Source: Candidatus Zixiibacteriota bacterium (GTDB lineage: Bacteria > Zixibacteria > MSB-5A5 > WJJR01). Taken from it: DNA of 64,000 nucleotides. A program made the translations under genes and the position numbers. Position 1 is the stretch's first letter. Each line of letters opens with the position of its first letter. Below the pieces are notes generated by a model. That model was not told the DNA's origin. It did no database searches and saw only the letters and a list, made by a program, of their open reading frames with translations. Shown here one piece after another: positions 9,419-19,136 of the stretch. Where the stretch lies: NCBI GenBank assembly GCA_036397555.1, contig DASWIS010000008.1, forward strand, positions 186,001-250,000, in the 5' to 3' direction.

Positions 9419-9445
9419 GCGGCCCTTGGGCTGACCACGGGCCGC
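9419..9445 (+). other. GC-rich hairpin between pdxS and pdxT
   Basis: GCGGCCC (9419-9425) can pair with GGGCCGC (9439-9445) around a 13-base loop. No T-run follows, so this is not a standard terminator. It could slow RNA decay or tune the pdxS:pdxT ratio. The remaining pdxS-pdxT gap holds no gene. Confidence 0.35.
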
Positions 9446-9616
9446 AGGCCCGAACGATATTTGTCTCGCGGCCCACTTATCGCTTCGGATTGACGTCAGC
9501 TCAAGCGCTGACCGGCACGGGAGTGCGCACAAGCTGTTGCACGCGGAGTGTTGTTTGGCCAGATGACATCCACCACTTCCAACATCACAATCTCCCACGC
9601 TTCGGGTGGATCGCCG

Positions 9617-10237
9617 ATGCGCGTGGCGGCGGATCGTCGTGTGCCAACGCGCCTGAAGGTCGGTTTGCTGGCGCTGCAGGGCGACTTCGAACTTCATCGG
9701 AACATGGTTCGCGGACTTGGACACGCACCGACTGACGTAAGGACAGTTGCCGAGTTGGACCGCATCGATGCACTGATCATGCCCGGCGGTGAATCGACCA
9801 CGATGCGCAAACTGATGGCCGGTGAAGATTGGTTCGGCGCGTTGCGGCGGTTTGCTTCGCAGCGTCCGATTTTCGGTACCTGCGCCGGGCTGATTCTGCT
9901 GGGGCACTTGCAGAATGGCCAGCCACGGGAGACAACGCTCGGATTGATCGACTGCGATGTCACGCGCAACGCTTACGGACGACAGTACCAATCGTTCCGA
10001 CAAGTCGGCGAAATCAATCTTGGATTCGGTGCCCGGCCGCTGGAGATGGTGTTGATCCGCGCACCACGCATCACAAGGGTCGGTAAGGATGTCACGGTTC
10101 TGGGAACACTCGACCGTGAGCCGACATTGGTCAGGCAGGGGAGTATCCTGGCGGGGACATTCCACCCCGAACTCTCAGGAGACGATACCGTACACCGGTA
10201 CTTTTTGACAGAGATGACAGAACGTGTGAGCGGGTAA
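9617..10237 (+). CDS. pdxT: Pyridoxal 5'-phosphate synthase, glutaminase subunit
   Basis: PdxT is a class I glutamine amidotransferase that hydrolyses glutamine and channels ammonia to PdxS. The family start KVGLLALQGDFELHR appears at residues 14-28 of the form beginning at ATG 9617 (206 residues). An in-frame GTG at 9548 would add 23 unconserved residues and was not chosen. The MPGGESTTM oxyanion loop, nucleophile Cys89 in GTCAGLILLG and the terminal catalytic pair in GTFHPELSGD are all present. It is probably co-transcribed with pdxS. Confidence 0.93.
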   Translation: MRVAADRRVPTRLKVGLLALQGDFELHRNMVRGLGHAPTDVRTVAELDRIDALIMPGGESTTMRKLMAGEDWFGALRRFASQRPIFGTCAGLILLGHLQNGQPRETTLGLIDCDVTRNAYGRQYQSFRQVGEINLGFGARPLEMVLIRAPRITRVGKDVTVLGTLDREPTLVRQGSILAGTFHPELSGDDTVHRYFLTEMTERVSG

Positions 10238-10333
10238 TCGCTTCGGTTGCATCAAGTTGGCACATGCCACTCACGCCGCCATCCGTGCCGAATTCGATTC
10301 CAAATCTCGGAGTATCCTCGTAGCATTAGAACG

Positions 10334-11254
10334 ATGTCGGCCGTGAGCGAACAGATCGGACTTCTCTACAACGCGCCCAAGCCCGCGTGGCTGCGCACGA
10401 AGGCGACCTTCACGCCGGAGTATCTGCGTGTCAAAGGCGCGCTGCGATCCAACCAGCTGCACTCAGTGTGCGAAGAGGCGAATTGCCCCAACATCCGCGA
10501 ATGTTTTTCGCATGGCACCGCGACCTTCATGATCTTAGGCAACATCTGCACCCGCGGTTGCCGATTCTGCGATGTGATCAAGGGTAAACCCCTGGGATAT
10601 GACCTCGACGAGCCGCGCCGATTGGCCGAGGGGGTCGCCCAGTTGGGACTCAAGCAGGTCGTGATCACCTCGGTTAATCGCGATGATCTGCCCGATGGCG
10701 GCTCTTGGGTGTACGCCGAGACAATTCGCGAACTGCGCCAACGCGATCCGGACGTCAAAATCGAAGTCTTGATCCCCGACTTCGACGGGATCATGGAGAA
10801 TGTCGACCGCGTGCTCGATGCGTGTCCCGATGTGCTCAATCACAACACCGAGACCGTGCCGCGTCTGTACTCCTTGGTGCGTCCCCGCGCCGAAGTGGGC
10901 CGATCACTGGCCATTCTGCGTCGCGCCGCTTCGCGCACCCCCGCGCCCATCGTCAAATCGGGAATCATGGTCGGGTTGGGGGAGACCCGCCAAGAATTGC
11001 ATCACGTCATGCGCATGATTGTCGACACCGGCTGCCGGATTCTCACTGTCGGACAGTACCTGCGGCCATCCGAAGTACACCTGCCGGTGATCAAATACTA
11101 CGAGCCCGACGAATACAAAGAACTGGCGCATGACGGTGAGGCAATGGGGTTTGCACATGTTGAGGCGGGACCGCTGGTGCGCTCGTCGTATCATGCATTC
11201 GATCAGGTTCAGAAAATGGAAGCATCGTTGGCCGCAACGCATGCGGTGGCGTGA
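10334..11254 (+). CDS. lipA: Lipoyl synthase
   Basis: LipA inserts two sulfurs into octanoyl groups on E2 and GcvH proteins by radical SAM chemistry. In this 306-residue form the auxiliary cluster cysteines are Cys46, Cys51 and Cys57 (CEEANCPNIREC). The radical SAM cluster cysteines are Cys72, Cys76 and Cys79 (CTRGCRFC). The C-terminal RSSYHAFDQ supplies the serine ligand. The ATG at 10334 fits the family start; the frame stays open further upstream without conservation. No LipB or LplA partner is nearby. The last base of the coding part overlaps the ispG GTG (GTGA), so lipA, ispG and the ccmF-like gene form an operon. Confidence 0.96.
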   Translation: MSAVSEQIGLLYNAPKPAWLRTKATFTPEYLRVKGALRSNQLHSVCEEANCPNIRECFSHGTATFMILGNICTRGCRFCDVIKGKPLGYDLDEPRRLAEGVAQLGLKQVVITSVNRDDLPDGGSWVYAETIRELRQRDPDVKIEVLIPDFDGIMENVDRVLDACPDVLNHNTETVPRLYSLVRPRAEVGRSLAILRRAASRTPAPIVKSGIMVGLGETRQELHHVMRMIVDTGCRILTVGQYLRPSEVHLPVIKYYEPDEYKELAHDGEAMGFAHVEAGPLVRSSYHAFDQVQKMEASLAATHAVA

Positions 11255-12441
11255 GATGCGTCATGCAGATACCCGTCGCGACCATACCAACGACGCCCGT
11301 TGAAGTGAGAGACTCGCGTCCCGATGAGCGCCCCTGGGGCGTTTTGCCGCGTTCTTCGACGCGGTGCGTGACAGTCGGCGGTGTCCCTGTCGGCGGTGGC
11401 GCGCCGGTGGCGGTGCAGTCGATGTGCGACACCGATACGCGCGATGTCGCCAAAACAGTCGCGCAGATTCACGACATGGAAGAGGCGGGATGCGAGATCG
11501 TCCGTGTCGCGGTGCCCGACAAGGCCGCGGGCGAGGCGATCGCGAAGATTCGTCCGCAAATCGGCATCCCGCTGGTCGCCGACATTCACTTCGATTGGCG
11601 GCTGGCAATCCTCGCCGCCGAGAAGGGCGCCGACAAACTGCGCATCAACCCGGGCAACATCGGCGGCAGGCAGAGGATCGCCGAGGTCGTTGCCTGCGCG
11701 AAGGATCGGGTGCTGCCGATTCGCGTCGGCGTCAACCAGGGCTCCATCGAAAAGGACTTACTGGACAAATACGGCGGCAACAATCCCGATTCGCTCGTTG
11801 AATCGGCTCTGCGCAATGTCGCGATTCTTGAGGAGCACGGTTTTCAGGACATCATTCTGTCGCTGAAATCCTCCAATCCCGGCGAAGCGATCGCCGCCTA
11901 CCGTTCGGTCTCGCAGAAGTGTCAGTATCCGCTCCATTTGGGGGTCACCGAAGCGGGTCCGGAGAAAACCGGCACGCTCAAATCGGCAGTCGCGATGGGC
12001 ACGCTGTTGGCTGAGGGGATCGGCGATACGATTCGTGTCTCACTGACCGGCTCCAAAACCGCCGAGATCGAAGCGGCCTATGGCATCCTGCAAGCCCTGG
12101 GCTTGCGCCGTCGCAGTCCGGAATTGGTGTCGTGCCCGTCGTGCGGACGGATCGAAATTGATCTGATGTCGTTGGTCGATGAGGTTCAACAGACGTTGAA
12201 ACAGTTGAAGACGCCGCTGAAAGTGGCCGTGATGGGGTGTGTCGTCAATGGCCCCGGCGAGGCGCGCGATGCCGACTGGGGCATTTTCGGCGGCAAGGGT
12301 GTATACCTGTTGACGCGCAAAGGGGAGTTGGTCGAACGATTCACCGACCGTGAGGCGGCCAAAAAGGCGCTGACGAGCGCCCTCATGGAATCCGACGCGA
12401 ACGCACAGAGCACGTCCGTGGCATTGACCGCCGTTTCTTAG
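11251..12441 (+). CDS. ispG: 4-hydroxy-3-methylbut-2-en-1-yl diphosphate synthase
   Basis: IspG (GcpE) reduces methylerythritol cyclodiphosphate to HMBPP in the non-mevalonate isoprenoid pathway with a [4Fe-4S] cluster. The protein has 396 residues. The TIM-barrel part contains PVAVQSMCDTDTRDV and LVADIHFDWRLAI. The cluster cysteines are in CPSCGR and MGCVVNGPGEARDADWG. The start is a GTG overlapping the lipA stop, with an alternative ATG four codons on. The N-terminal 30 residues before the conserved core are longer than in short homologues. Eleven bases separate it from the next gene. Confidence 0.96.
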   Translation: MRCVMQIPVATIPTTPVEVRDSRPDERPWGVLPRSSTRCVTVGGVPVGGGAPVAVQSMCDTDTRDVAKTVAQIHDMEEAGCEIVRVAVPDKAAGEAIAKIRPQIGIPLVADIHFDWRLAILAAEKGADKLRINPGNIGGRQRIAEVVACAKDRVLPIRVGVNQGSIEKDLLDKYGGNNPDSLVESALRNVAILEEHGFQDIILSLKSSNPGEAIAAYRSVSQKCQYPLHLGVTEAGPEKTGTLKSAVAMGTLLAEGIGDTIRVSLTGSKTAEIEAAYGILQALGLRRRSPELVSCPSCGRIEIDLMSLVDEVQQTLKQLKTPLKVAVMGCVVNGPGEARDADWGIFGGKGVYLLTRKGELVERFTDREAAKKALTSALMESDANAQSTSVALTAVS

Positions 12442-12452
12442 GAGACCGTATA

Positions 12453-14717
12453 ATGGAAATACTCGGGAAGAGCGCAATCTGGCTGGCAACGTTCGGCGTC
12501 GCCGTCGCCATCATCTTCAACTGGCTCGGTGAGCGCTGGGTCGGCCAGGCGCGGTTGGCGTTTCGCGCCGGGGCGATCGCCATCGTCTCGGCCCTGTCGC
12601 TGCTGTTGCTGCTCATCCTCACACACCGATTCGAGTTCATGTATGTGCGAAACTACTCGTCGACCGATCTTCCGTTGTACTACCTGATTGCCACACTCTG
12701 GGGGGGACAGGAGGGCACGCTCCTACTGTGGATCTTCTATGTGTCCCTGTTGGGACTGCTGCTCATGCGCACGGCGCGACAGTTCGAGCGCGTCTCGGTC
12801 TCGGTCGTGGGGCTGTTTATCCTCTCGGTTCTGGTCATCCTGCTTAAACGCAGTCCGTTTGCCACCAGTGCAGCCGCTCCCGCCGAGGGGGCCGGCCTCA
12901 ATCCGTTATTGCAGGACTTTTGGATGACGATTCACCCCCCGATCATGTTCCTGGGATTCGCGCTGGTTGTGTTTCCGTTCGCACTCGCCATCGCCGGCTG
13001 GGTGCGCGGAGAATACAAAGCATGGGCGCCGCACGCGTGGACCTGGCTACTGGGCGCCTGGTGCACACTCGCCACGGCGTTGGTCATGGGTGGTTACTGG
13101 GCCTACAAAGTTTTGGGATGGGGCGGTTACTGGGCATGGGACCCGGTCGAAAACTCCTCGCTGATCCCGTGGTTGTTTGCCACCGGCGGAATCCATTCGC
13201 TGGTGATGTTCAAGAAGAAGAACTCGCTGGGACGTTCGGCCTACCTGTTTTCCATCCTGCCGTTCCTTGCAGTGCTCTATGGCTCATTCCTGACCCGCTC
13301 GGGCGTGCTCGGTGACTTTTCAGTCCACTCATTCCTCGATCTGGGGATCAATTCGTATCTCATCGCGTCGCTCGGTGTCTTCCTGACACTTGGATTCGGT
13401 GTGCTGGCCTGGCGCGGACGCCACGTGCGTTCGACCGTTGCCTACGGTTCGATGGCCACCGTCGACTTCTGCGTGTCGGTCGCCGTGCTATCGCTATTGG
13501 TTGCCGGGGCGCTGGTCCTCATCGGTATGTCGACGCCTCTGTGGACCCGGCTGTTCGGGCCGCCATCGAACGTGACTTTGCGCTACTATTTCCTCGCCAC
13601 CACTCCGATCGCGTTGATACTGTTGCTGTCGCTTTCCATTTTTCCGTTCATGAAGTGGATCAAGCCGTCGAAGCCGTTCATCTCGCCGCAGGCCGCGTAT
13701 CCGTATTCGTTCGCGATGATCGTCGGCGCGGTTGCAATTATCCTCGGCGTCACCGAGCCGCTGTACCTGGCGCTGTTAATCCTTGGCGCGCTCGCGGCCG
13801 CCTCCAACACCTGGCTCATTGTCGAACGCTGGCGGCAAGTTCGACGCATCCCTGGCGCGTATGTCGCCCACGTCGGCCTTGCTTTGATCATTGTCGGCGC
13901 GGCCGTCTCGACCGCGTACGAGACCAAGGAACAGGTGCCGCTGCCTCTGGGTCAGCCGGTGGAGACATTCGGCTGGGTGTTTACCTATCAGGGCAAGGAC
14001 CTGGATGTCGCCGACGGCAAGACGCCATTTCACATTCTCGTCGAGGAACCCGGCACAGACAACGCGTACATCGCTTCGCCCCGTCAATTTGAGCTGCCGT
14101 ACGGCAAAGGGGTCATGCGCAAACCCGCTGTCAAGAAGTTCTGGGGTCACGATCTGTATATCTCACCGATGGATGAGGTCGGCGGTGAGGGTGCCGGTGA
14201 AGTCGCGACCGCCACACGCGGGCAGACTCAGTCGGTGGGCGGGTTCGACATCACCTTTCTCGGATTCGAAATGGGAGAGCATGGCGAAGGGGCGATGACA
14301 CACGTCAGTTGTCCCTTCGAGATCGTCGGCGACATGGTCACCGACACGATCGTGCCGGCCATCGTTGCGGATGTCTCCGGCAGCATGTCGGAGGTCCCGG
14401 CGATCTTCGGCAACGGGCGCTACGCGCTGGCGGTCGAACGGATCGACGCCACCAATGCCGCCGTGCAACTGCGATTCGTCGATCGCGAGAATCCTCACGT
14501 CGAGCCGCCGGTGTTTTGGGTGGAGATCGCCGAGAAACCGCTCATCAATTTGTTCTGGGCGGGCACGACGATCATGGTGTTCGGCGGCTTGCTGGCCCTG
14601 CGCAAACGGGCGCGGCAATTGGATGAGCCCCCGACCGCAACAGCCGCTTCAACTCCGCCCAAGGTCGCGCGATCTGCCGCTCAGACGTATCGTCCGGCAG
14701 TAGTACCCCGGCAGTAG
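12453..14717 (+). CDS. ccmF: CcmF-like cytochrome c haem lyase / assembly protein
   Basis: This 754-residue polytopic membrane protein has more than a dozen hydrophobic helices. The diagnostic tryptophan-rich haem-handling loop is WGGYWAWDPVENSSLIPWL, preceded by a HPPIMFLGF helix whose histidine is a likely haem ligand. The family takes haem from CcmE or a CcsBA-type channel and attaches it to apocytochrome c outside the membrane. A periplasmic beta domain (about residues 490-700) precedes a last helix, as in CcmF. The ATG follows AGGAGA. Other ccm genes are not in the window, so the rest of the system must be elsewhere. Last gene of the lipA-ispG operon. Confidence 0.9.
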   Translation: MEILGKSAIWLATFGVAVAIIFNWLGERWVGQARLAFRAGAIAIVSALSLLLLLILTHRFEFMYVRNYSSTDLPLYYLIATLWGGQEGTLLLWIFYVSLLGLLLMRTARQFERVSVSVVGLFILSVLVILLKRSPFATSAAAPAEGAGLNPLLQDFWMTIHPPIMFLGFALVVFPFALAIAGWVRGEYKAWAPHAWTWLLGAWCTLATALVMGGYWAYKVLGWGGYWAWDPVENSSLIPWLFATGGIHSLVMFKKKNSLGRSAYLFSILPFLAVLYGSFLTRSGVLGDFSVHSFLDLGINSYLIASLGVFLTLGFGVLAWRGRHVRSTVAYGSMATVDFCVSVAVLSLLVAGALVLIGMSTPLWTRLFGPPSNVTLRYYFLATTPIALILLLSLSIFPFMKWIKPSKPFISPQAAYPYSFAMIVGAVAIILGVTEPLYLALLILGALAAASNTWLIVERWRQVRRIPGAYVAHVGLALIIVGAAVSTAYETKEQVPLPLGQPVETFGWVFTYQGKDLDVADGKTPFHILVEEPGTDNAYIASPRQFELPYGKGVMRKPAVKKFWGHDLYISPMDEVGGEGAGEVATATRGQTQSVGGFDITFLGFEMGEHGEGAMTHVSCPFEIVGDMVTDTIVPAIVADVSGSMSEVPAIFGNGRYALAVERIDATNAAVQLRFVDRENPHVEPPVFWVEIAEKPLINLFWAGTTIMVFGGLLALRKRARQLDEPPTATAASTPPKVARSAAQTYRPAVVPRQ

Positions 14718-14741
14718 ATTTCGTTGATATGCGGAAATGGA

Positions 14742-14768
14742 ACCGGCGGCGTCAATGACGCCGCCGGT
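14742..14768. terminator. Perfect palindrome between convergent genes
   Basis: ACCGGCGGCGTCA (14742-14754) and TGACGCCGCCGGT (14756-14768) form a 13-base-pair hairpin between the convergent ccmF-like and M1 peptidase genes. There is no T-run on either side, so termination would be non-canonical. The position suggests a two-way transcription barrier. Confidence 0.5.
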
Positions 14769-14794
14769 CGTGTCTGCGGACAATTTCGATCGGG

Positions 14795-17431
14795 CTAATC
14801 CATTGTCGCCAAGTGAGTCAAGTACGCCGCGACCGCTTGGCCTTCGCGTTCACGCAATCCCGCGCAATCGGTCACCTGATCGGTGACCTTGGCCATTTGA
14901 TCATCGGTGCCGGGGACATTATGCGCCGGGTCGGCGAAGAATTCTTTGGCCACGGCAAGCCGTTCGCGCGAACAGCCCCCGGCGATGAACGGCATAAACG
15001 AACGAAAGTGCGGCGGGATGCGCCCGGTGACATCGTCGTAATGCTCGATCATCCAGTCAAAGATCAACTGCTCGTATTCATCATCGGATCCGATATCGAA
15101 GGGAATCGTGAAGATCTCGGTTGGACGCAACGGCCCCTCCAGACAATAGCGCAGCGCTTCCTGCACCAGGGCGCTGTCGCGAAAGTTGCCGAGTAAGCCG
15201 AGGTAACGGCTGCGTTCGCGCGGTGCTTGTGCCTGTTCGAAACGCGTTCGGAACTCCTCGAACATGACCTGATCGCCGTGGCGCGCCGTCAATCCGAGCG
15301 CCACGCCGGCGATCTCCGGGCTGACCGATGCGGGATCATCCATGAACGCACGCGTCAGCGAATCCGCATATGCGATGACCTTCGGGTCTTCTCCTTCGTC
15401 GCCCAGCCAGCCGATCAGTTGGGGACGAAACCGGGTGACGGATTCGTTTTCTTCCGGCTGCTCGGCCAGACCGAAGCGCTTGAGGGCAGGCCCCAATGTG
15501 CCGCGGACATAGGCCGCAAACTCGTCTTCGTATTCGGGCGTGACGAAGGCGTTGCGGACTTTGCCCAGTCCCGACAACAGGGCCGAAACGACTTGGGGCT
15601 CCTCAGCATCGGCGAAATGATTGAGCGTTCTCAGGTACTGATCTCCGCTGATCGTTCCGGCGTCCAACTGGGCGGCAAGATTGTTGAGAAGACCGACGCG
15701 CTCGCGTGTGTTGAGCCATTCGGTGGAGTGCTCGGCCAGGGTCGCCAGCATCGGCGGGGGAACCTCCCAGCGGTAATAGCCGTCCATGTCGGCGTTCGGC
15801 AGCACCCATTGCAGTGTGCCTTCCAACTCCAGTGGCACAGTCATCTCCGGCTGATCCAGCAGAACCGACACGCTCTTGACGCCGGTACCATCGTAGTAAC
15901 TGAGCGTCACCGGAATGTGCCACAACGGTTCATCCGGAGGTTCGACACCGTAGTTGGCGAACCGTCGCTGCGTGAGCGTCACCGCATGATCGAGCGCCGG
16001 GGTGGCGCTGACCAAGGGCACACCGCCCTGATCCAAAAATGTCGACATCGCGGCATCGATATCCCGACCGGATACCTTGGCCAATGAGGTCCATAGGTCG
16101 TAGGCGGTCGCGTTTCCCCACGCGTTGGCGTTTAAGTAGTCGACGATGCCTTGACGGAAAACTTCCGGACCGAGCCACTGCTCAAACATCGAGAGCACGG
16201 CCTCGCCCTTGCTGTAGGTCAACCCGTCGGCCGATTGCATGATGTTGTCGGTCGCCAGCACCGGCTTGCGGATCGCGCGCGTCGACGGACGCGCGTCGGT
16301 GTTCATCGCCCCTTGCCCGGCCCGGACCTGGCTGACGTCCAAATCGTATTCCGGATGCAGCTCATGGCAAATCTTGGTCTCCATCCACGAGGCGAACGAC
16401 TCATTGAGCCAGAGATCGTCCCACCACTCCATCGTCACCATGTCGCCGAACCACATGTGTGCCAACTCGTGCGCCGTGACGATCGCCTGCGTACGGCGCT
16501 GTCCCAGTGACACCGTCGCCGGGTCCAGCAGCAGGATGCCCTCTGCGTAGGTCACCGCGCCTATGTTCTCCATCGCACCGGGCCAGAATTCCGGCACCGC
16601 GATCAGATCGAGCTTTTCATAGGGGTACGGCATGCCAAAATATTCTTCGAGCTTGGCTAAGATCGGTGGCGTGCTCTTGATCGCCTCGCCGGCCAGATGC
16701 GTGCGACCCTTGACGGTGATCACGCGTCCCGGAATCGACATGCCGGGAATGTCCACCGTCTCCAGCGTGCCCGTCGCGATCGCGATCAGATACGCCGGCA
16801 TCGGCTTGGACTTGGCGAATTCGTAGGTCCGCCAACCGTCCGCGACACGTTCGTTGACGATCGACGTGTTGGTCACCGCCGTGTGGCCCTCCGGCACCGT
16901 CAACGTCAGTTGATAGGGTATCTTAAACGCCGGTTCATCCCAGCAGGGGAATGCCTTGCGCGCCTCATCGGCCTCCATCTGCGAAAAGAGATACCCTTGC
17001 CCCTCGACCTCGGTCTTATAGAGACTGACCGCCGTCGTGTCGTAGCGGTTCATAAACTCGATCACCAGCCTCCCGGGGCCGACCGGCAATGGAGCATCCG
17101 AGGCAACCTCCAGAAGCCCGTACTCGAGGTGTTTGTACTGAACCGGGACCTCCTTGCCGCCGGCCGTCAGGACCAGCTTGACGAGGGAAGGGCCCATCGA
17201 GTGGAGGGTGAAGGCCCTGGTCGGCTCTTTCACTTCGATCGCGATGTCCACCGTGCCGGTGAAGTCATCCCGATCGGCGTCGAGTTGCAGCGATACCTTC
17301 TGGTATGTGGGGACGACCTGGTGACCCAATCGCGCCTTGTCCTGCGCGGCGACGCCGTCGCCGGAGGACACCAGCAATGGGATCATGAGAAGCGCGCGCC
17401 CGATACGCGCAGGTACACGAACAGCGCTCAT
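14795..17431 (-). CDS. Secreted M1 family aminopeptidase
   Basis: This zinc aminopeptidase has 878 residues and removes N-terminal residues from peptides outside the cytoplasm. The start is the ATG at 17431, eight bases after AAGGAG; a longer frame exists without a signal. Residues 1-29 form a Sec signal peptide (cleavage near VAAQ). The M1 exopeptidase motif is GAMENIG at 285-291. The zinc site is HELAHMWFGD (His321, Glu322, His325) and Glu344 in LWLNESFASW. The C-terminal half is the helical ERAP1-like domain. The enzyme probably feeds peptide uptake. Convergent with the ccmF-like gene. Confidence 0.95.
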   Translation of the reverse strand: MSAVRVPARIGRALLMIPLLVSSGDGVAAQDKARLGHQVVPTYQKVSLQLDADRDDFTGTVDIAIEVKEPTRAFTLHSMGPSLVKLVLTAGGKEVPVQYKHLEYGLLEVASDAPLPVGPGRLVIEFMNRYDTTAVSLYKTEVEGQGYLFSQMEADEARKAFPCWDEPAFKIPYQLTLTVPEGHTAVTNTSIVNERVADGWRTYEFAKSKPMPAYLIAIATGTLETVDIPGMSIPGRVITVKGRTHLAGEAIKSTPPILAKLEEYFGMPYPYEKLDLIAVPEFWPGAMENIGAVTYAEGILLLDPATVSLGQRRTQAIVTAHELAHMWFGDMVTMEWWDDLWLNESFASWMETKICHELHPEYDLDVSQVRAGQGAMNTDARPSTRAIRKPVLATDNIMQSADGLTYSKGEAVLSMFEQWLGPEVFRQGIVDYLNANAWGNATAYDLWTSLAKVSGRDIDAAMSTFLDQGGVPLVSATPALDHAVTLTQRRFANYGVEPPDEPLWHIPVTLSYYDGTGVKSVSVLLDQPEMTVPLELEGTLQWVLPNADMDGYYRWEVPPPMLATLAEHSTEWLNTRERVGLLNNLAAQLDAGTISGDQYLRTLNHFADAEEPQVVSALLSGLGKVRNAFVTPEYEDEFAAYVRGTLGPALKRFGLAEQPEENESVTRFRPQLIGWLGDEGEDPKVIAYADSLTRAFMDDPASVSPEIAGVALGLTARHGDQVMFEEFRTRFEQAQAPRERSRYLGLLGNFRDSALVQEALRYCLEGPLRPTEIFTIPFDIGSDDEYEQLIFDWMIEHYDDVTGRIPPHFRSFMPFIAGGCSRERLAVAKEFFADPAHNVPGTDDQMAKVTDQVTDCAGLREREGQAVAAYLTHLATMD

Positions 17432-17577
17432 ACTGCGGTCTCCTTCAATGTTTGATGGTGTGTTTCGTTGTTTGTGGTCCCGGCCATCGGGTCGCGATGG
17501 CAACGGTAGGGAATCTAATCGACTGCTGCTCTCAAATCAATCCGTTCGGGGTCTCCTGAGGTCTCCGACCGGGAGTC

Positions 17578-18381
17578 TCAGTTGACTGGCGGACGGCAAA
17601 ACTCACCGGGCCCGAAACGGGACTGTAGCTGAAGATATGCTTCGGCGGTCATCCAAACCGATATGGCCGTGTCGCTTGTCCGCTGTCGTACGATCGGAAC
17701 GCGTGCCGGGGTGTAGCCGTCGATGAAGATGTATCGCCTGTCCCCGTCGCGGTCCTCGCAGGCATCCACGATGACCGACAAATGCCCCATGCCGACTCCG
17801 CTGCAGTATGGCTGGATCAGGACATCACCGATCTGAAGGTCGGAATCAGGCACCGTCGGCCAGTCGCGGGCGAGTGAGGCGGTGTTGGCGTATGTCATGA
17901 CGAATCGCAGGTACGATGCGTACTCATCGGCCGTTGCAGGTCGTTCTGATGCCGCTCGATAGCTGAGGGAACTCGCGTCGGCGTTTAATTCGTAGCGGCC
18001 GTGCAGCCAATCATTCCATCCGATGACATCGCCCGACAGGGACCGAACAGAGATGTCATCCCCCTGTGCCATCTGATAATCCGCAACAAGCCGGATCGCG
18101 ATGTCGGCGCACTGCTCCATGGAGCCGAGCAATGTCCATTCGAGCGCGCCACCGATCTCGGCCGGCGAGAATACGACGTTGCCCTGCCAGTCCAGTGCCG
18201 GTGACGTGTCGGGCAGCAGTCTCAGTGATCGCAGCCGTTGTTGAAACGAATGGTCGCTCACCGCAACACGTCCAAACCCCTCCGGGGCAGCGAAGCGATC
18301 TTCGATCGTCTCTGCTGCCACGGGCGCTGTCATGGTCAAATGCGCCACGGAAATCAGCAGGGACGAGACAATTCGGGACAT
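17578..18381 (-). CDS. DUF4846 family secreted protein
   Basis: The protein has 267 residues starting at the ATG at 18381, two bases after the stop of the GDPD gene. A longer open frame reading back to 18861 is only the antisense-frame shadow of GDPD. Residues 1-24 are a signal peptide ending in APVAAE. The body matches DUF4846: a conserved NDWLHGRYELN, a TYANTASLARDW segment, and GDVLIQPYCSGVGMGHLSVIVDA near the C-terminus, which carries the family's GHA-type histidine. The family is common in Bacteroidetes and related groups and has no known activity. Probably periplasmic and co-expressed with the phosphodiesterase. Confidence 0.75.
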   Translation of the reverse strand: MSRIVSSLLISVAHLTMTAPVAAETIEDRFAAPEGFGRVAVSDHSFQQRLRSLRLLPDTSPALDWQGNVVFSPAEIGGALEWTLLGSMEQCADIAIRLVADYQMAQGDDISVRSLSGDVIGWNDWLHGRYELNADASSLSYRAASERPATADEYASYLRFVMTYANTASLARDWPTVPDSDLQIGDVLIQPYCSGVGMGHLSVIVDACEDRDGDRRYIFIDGYTPARVPIVRQRTSDTAISVWMTAEAYLQLQSRFGPGEFCRPPVN

Positions 18382-18383
18382 CG

Positions 18384-19136
18384 TCACTCCGGCGTCACAA
18401 CCTCGGTTCTCGTCGAGATGCCGTCGACGATCTTCCGTCCCAGACTGGGGCAGTTGGTGATGATGGCATCGACTCCGAGGACCGACAGCATCGCGATGCG
18501 GTCCGGCAGATCGACCGTCCAGATCGCCAGGTCCAATCCCCTGCCCTTGATCTCTGCGACGATGCTCGGCTTGACCCAGCGCTCCGCCATGCTCAATGCC
18601 GTCAGTTTGTTTTGCAGGGCCCAGCGCAGGATCGGCCCCAGGAGCAGCCGCCGCGCCGCGCCGAGCTTCGGATCGCCGACGATCAGGGCGGTTCGCCACT
18701 CGGGACGGCGCGATGCGATCTCCTGGATTGCCGGACGGCGAAACGAGGAAAAAACAACCGGGCAGTCGAAGCGAAACTGACCGACTTCGGCGGTCAGTTC
18801 GGCGATGCCGTCGGTGTCCTTGATGTCGAAGAGCAGCGCGACATTTCGTGTGCGCGCCCACTCGAGAAACTCAGTCAGCAACGGGACCCGGTCGTTATCC
18901 GAGCGTGTCGCCTGTTGTATCTCGTTGGCGGTCAACTCCGCGATCAGGCGACGCGTGCCCTCAATCGCCATGTCCTTGTCGTGATGCACGACCCAACGCC
19001 GGTCGCGCGACAGCCGCAGATCGAACTCGATGCCGTCGGCGCCGTCGGCAATCGCCTGCTCGAACGCGGACATCGTATTCTCACGCCGGGCATAGGAACT
19101 CCCGCGATGGGCGATGATTTGCGGACGGTTGGTCAT
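18384..19136 (-). CDS. Glycerophosphodiester phosphodiesterase
   Basis: The 250-residue TIM barrel opens with IIAHRGSSYARRENTMSAFE, the GDPD signature with catalytic His and metal-binding Glu. DGIEFDLRLSRDRRWVVHHD supplies the second metal ligands and the second histidine. Late strands carry WTVDLPDR and GVDAIITNCPS. The enzyme hydrolyses glycerophosphodiesters to glycerol 3-phosphate and an alcohol. There is no signal peptide, so it is cytoplasmic. Its start overlaps the stop of the upstream unknown gene (ATGA), and the DUF4846 gene follows after two bases, giving a tight three-gene unit. Confidence 0.93.
   Translation of the reverse strand: MTNRPQIIAHRGSSYARRENTMSAFEQAIADGADGIEFDLRLSRDRRWVVHHDKDMAIEGTRRLIAELTANEIQQATRSDNDRVPLLTEFLEWARTRNVALLFDIKDTDGIAELTAEVGQFRFDCPVVFSSFRRPAIQEIASRRPEWRTALIVGDPKLGAARRLLLGPILRWALQNKLTALSMAERWVKPSIVAEIKGRGLDLAIWTVDLPDRIAMLSVLGVDAIITNCPSLGRKIVDGISTRTEVVTPE

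Noticed and set aside
9548-9616. GTG start of pdxT at 9548
   Set aside because: It adds 23 residues absent from the family and has no ribosome binding site.
14742-14768. Standard rho-independent terminator after the ccmF-like gene
   Set aside because: The stem is perfect but no T-run follows on either strand, so it is listed only as a palindrome with modest confidence.
18384-18861. N-terminal extension of the DUF4846 frame
   Set aside because: It lies antiframe inside the GDPD gene, is rich in Arg/His/Gly as a shadow frame is, and the signal peptide starts at 18381.
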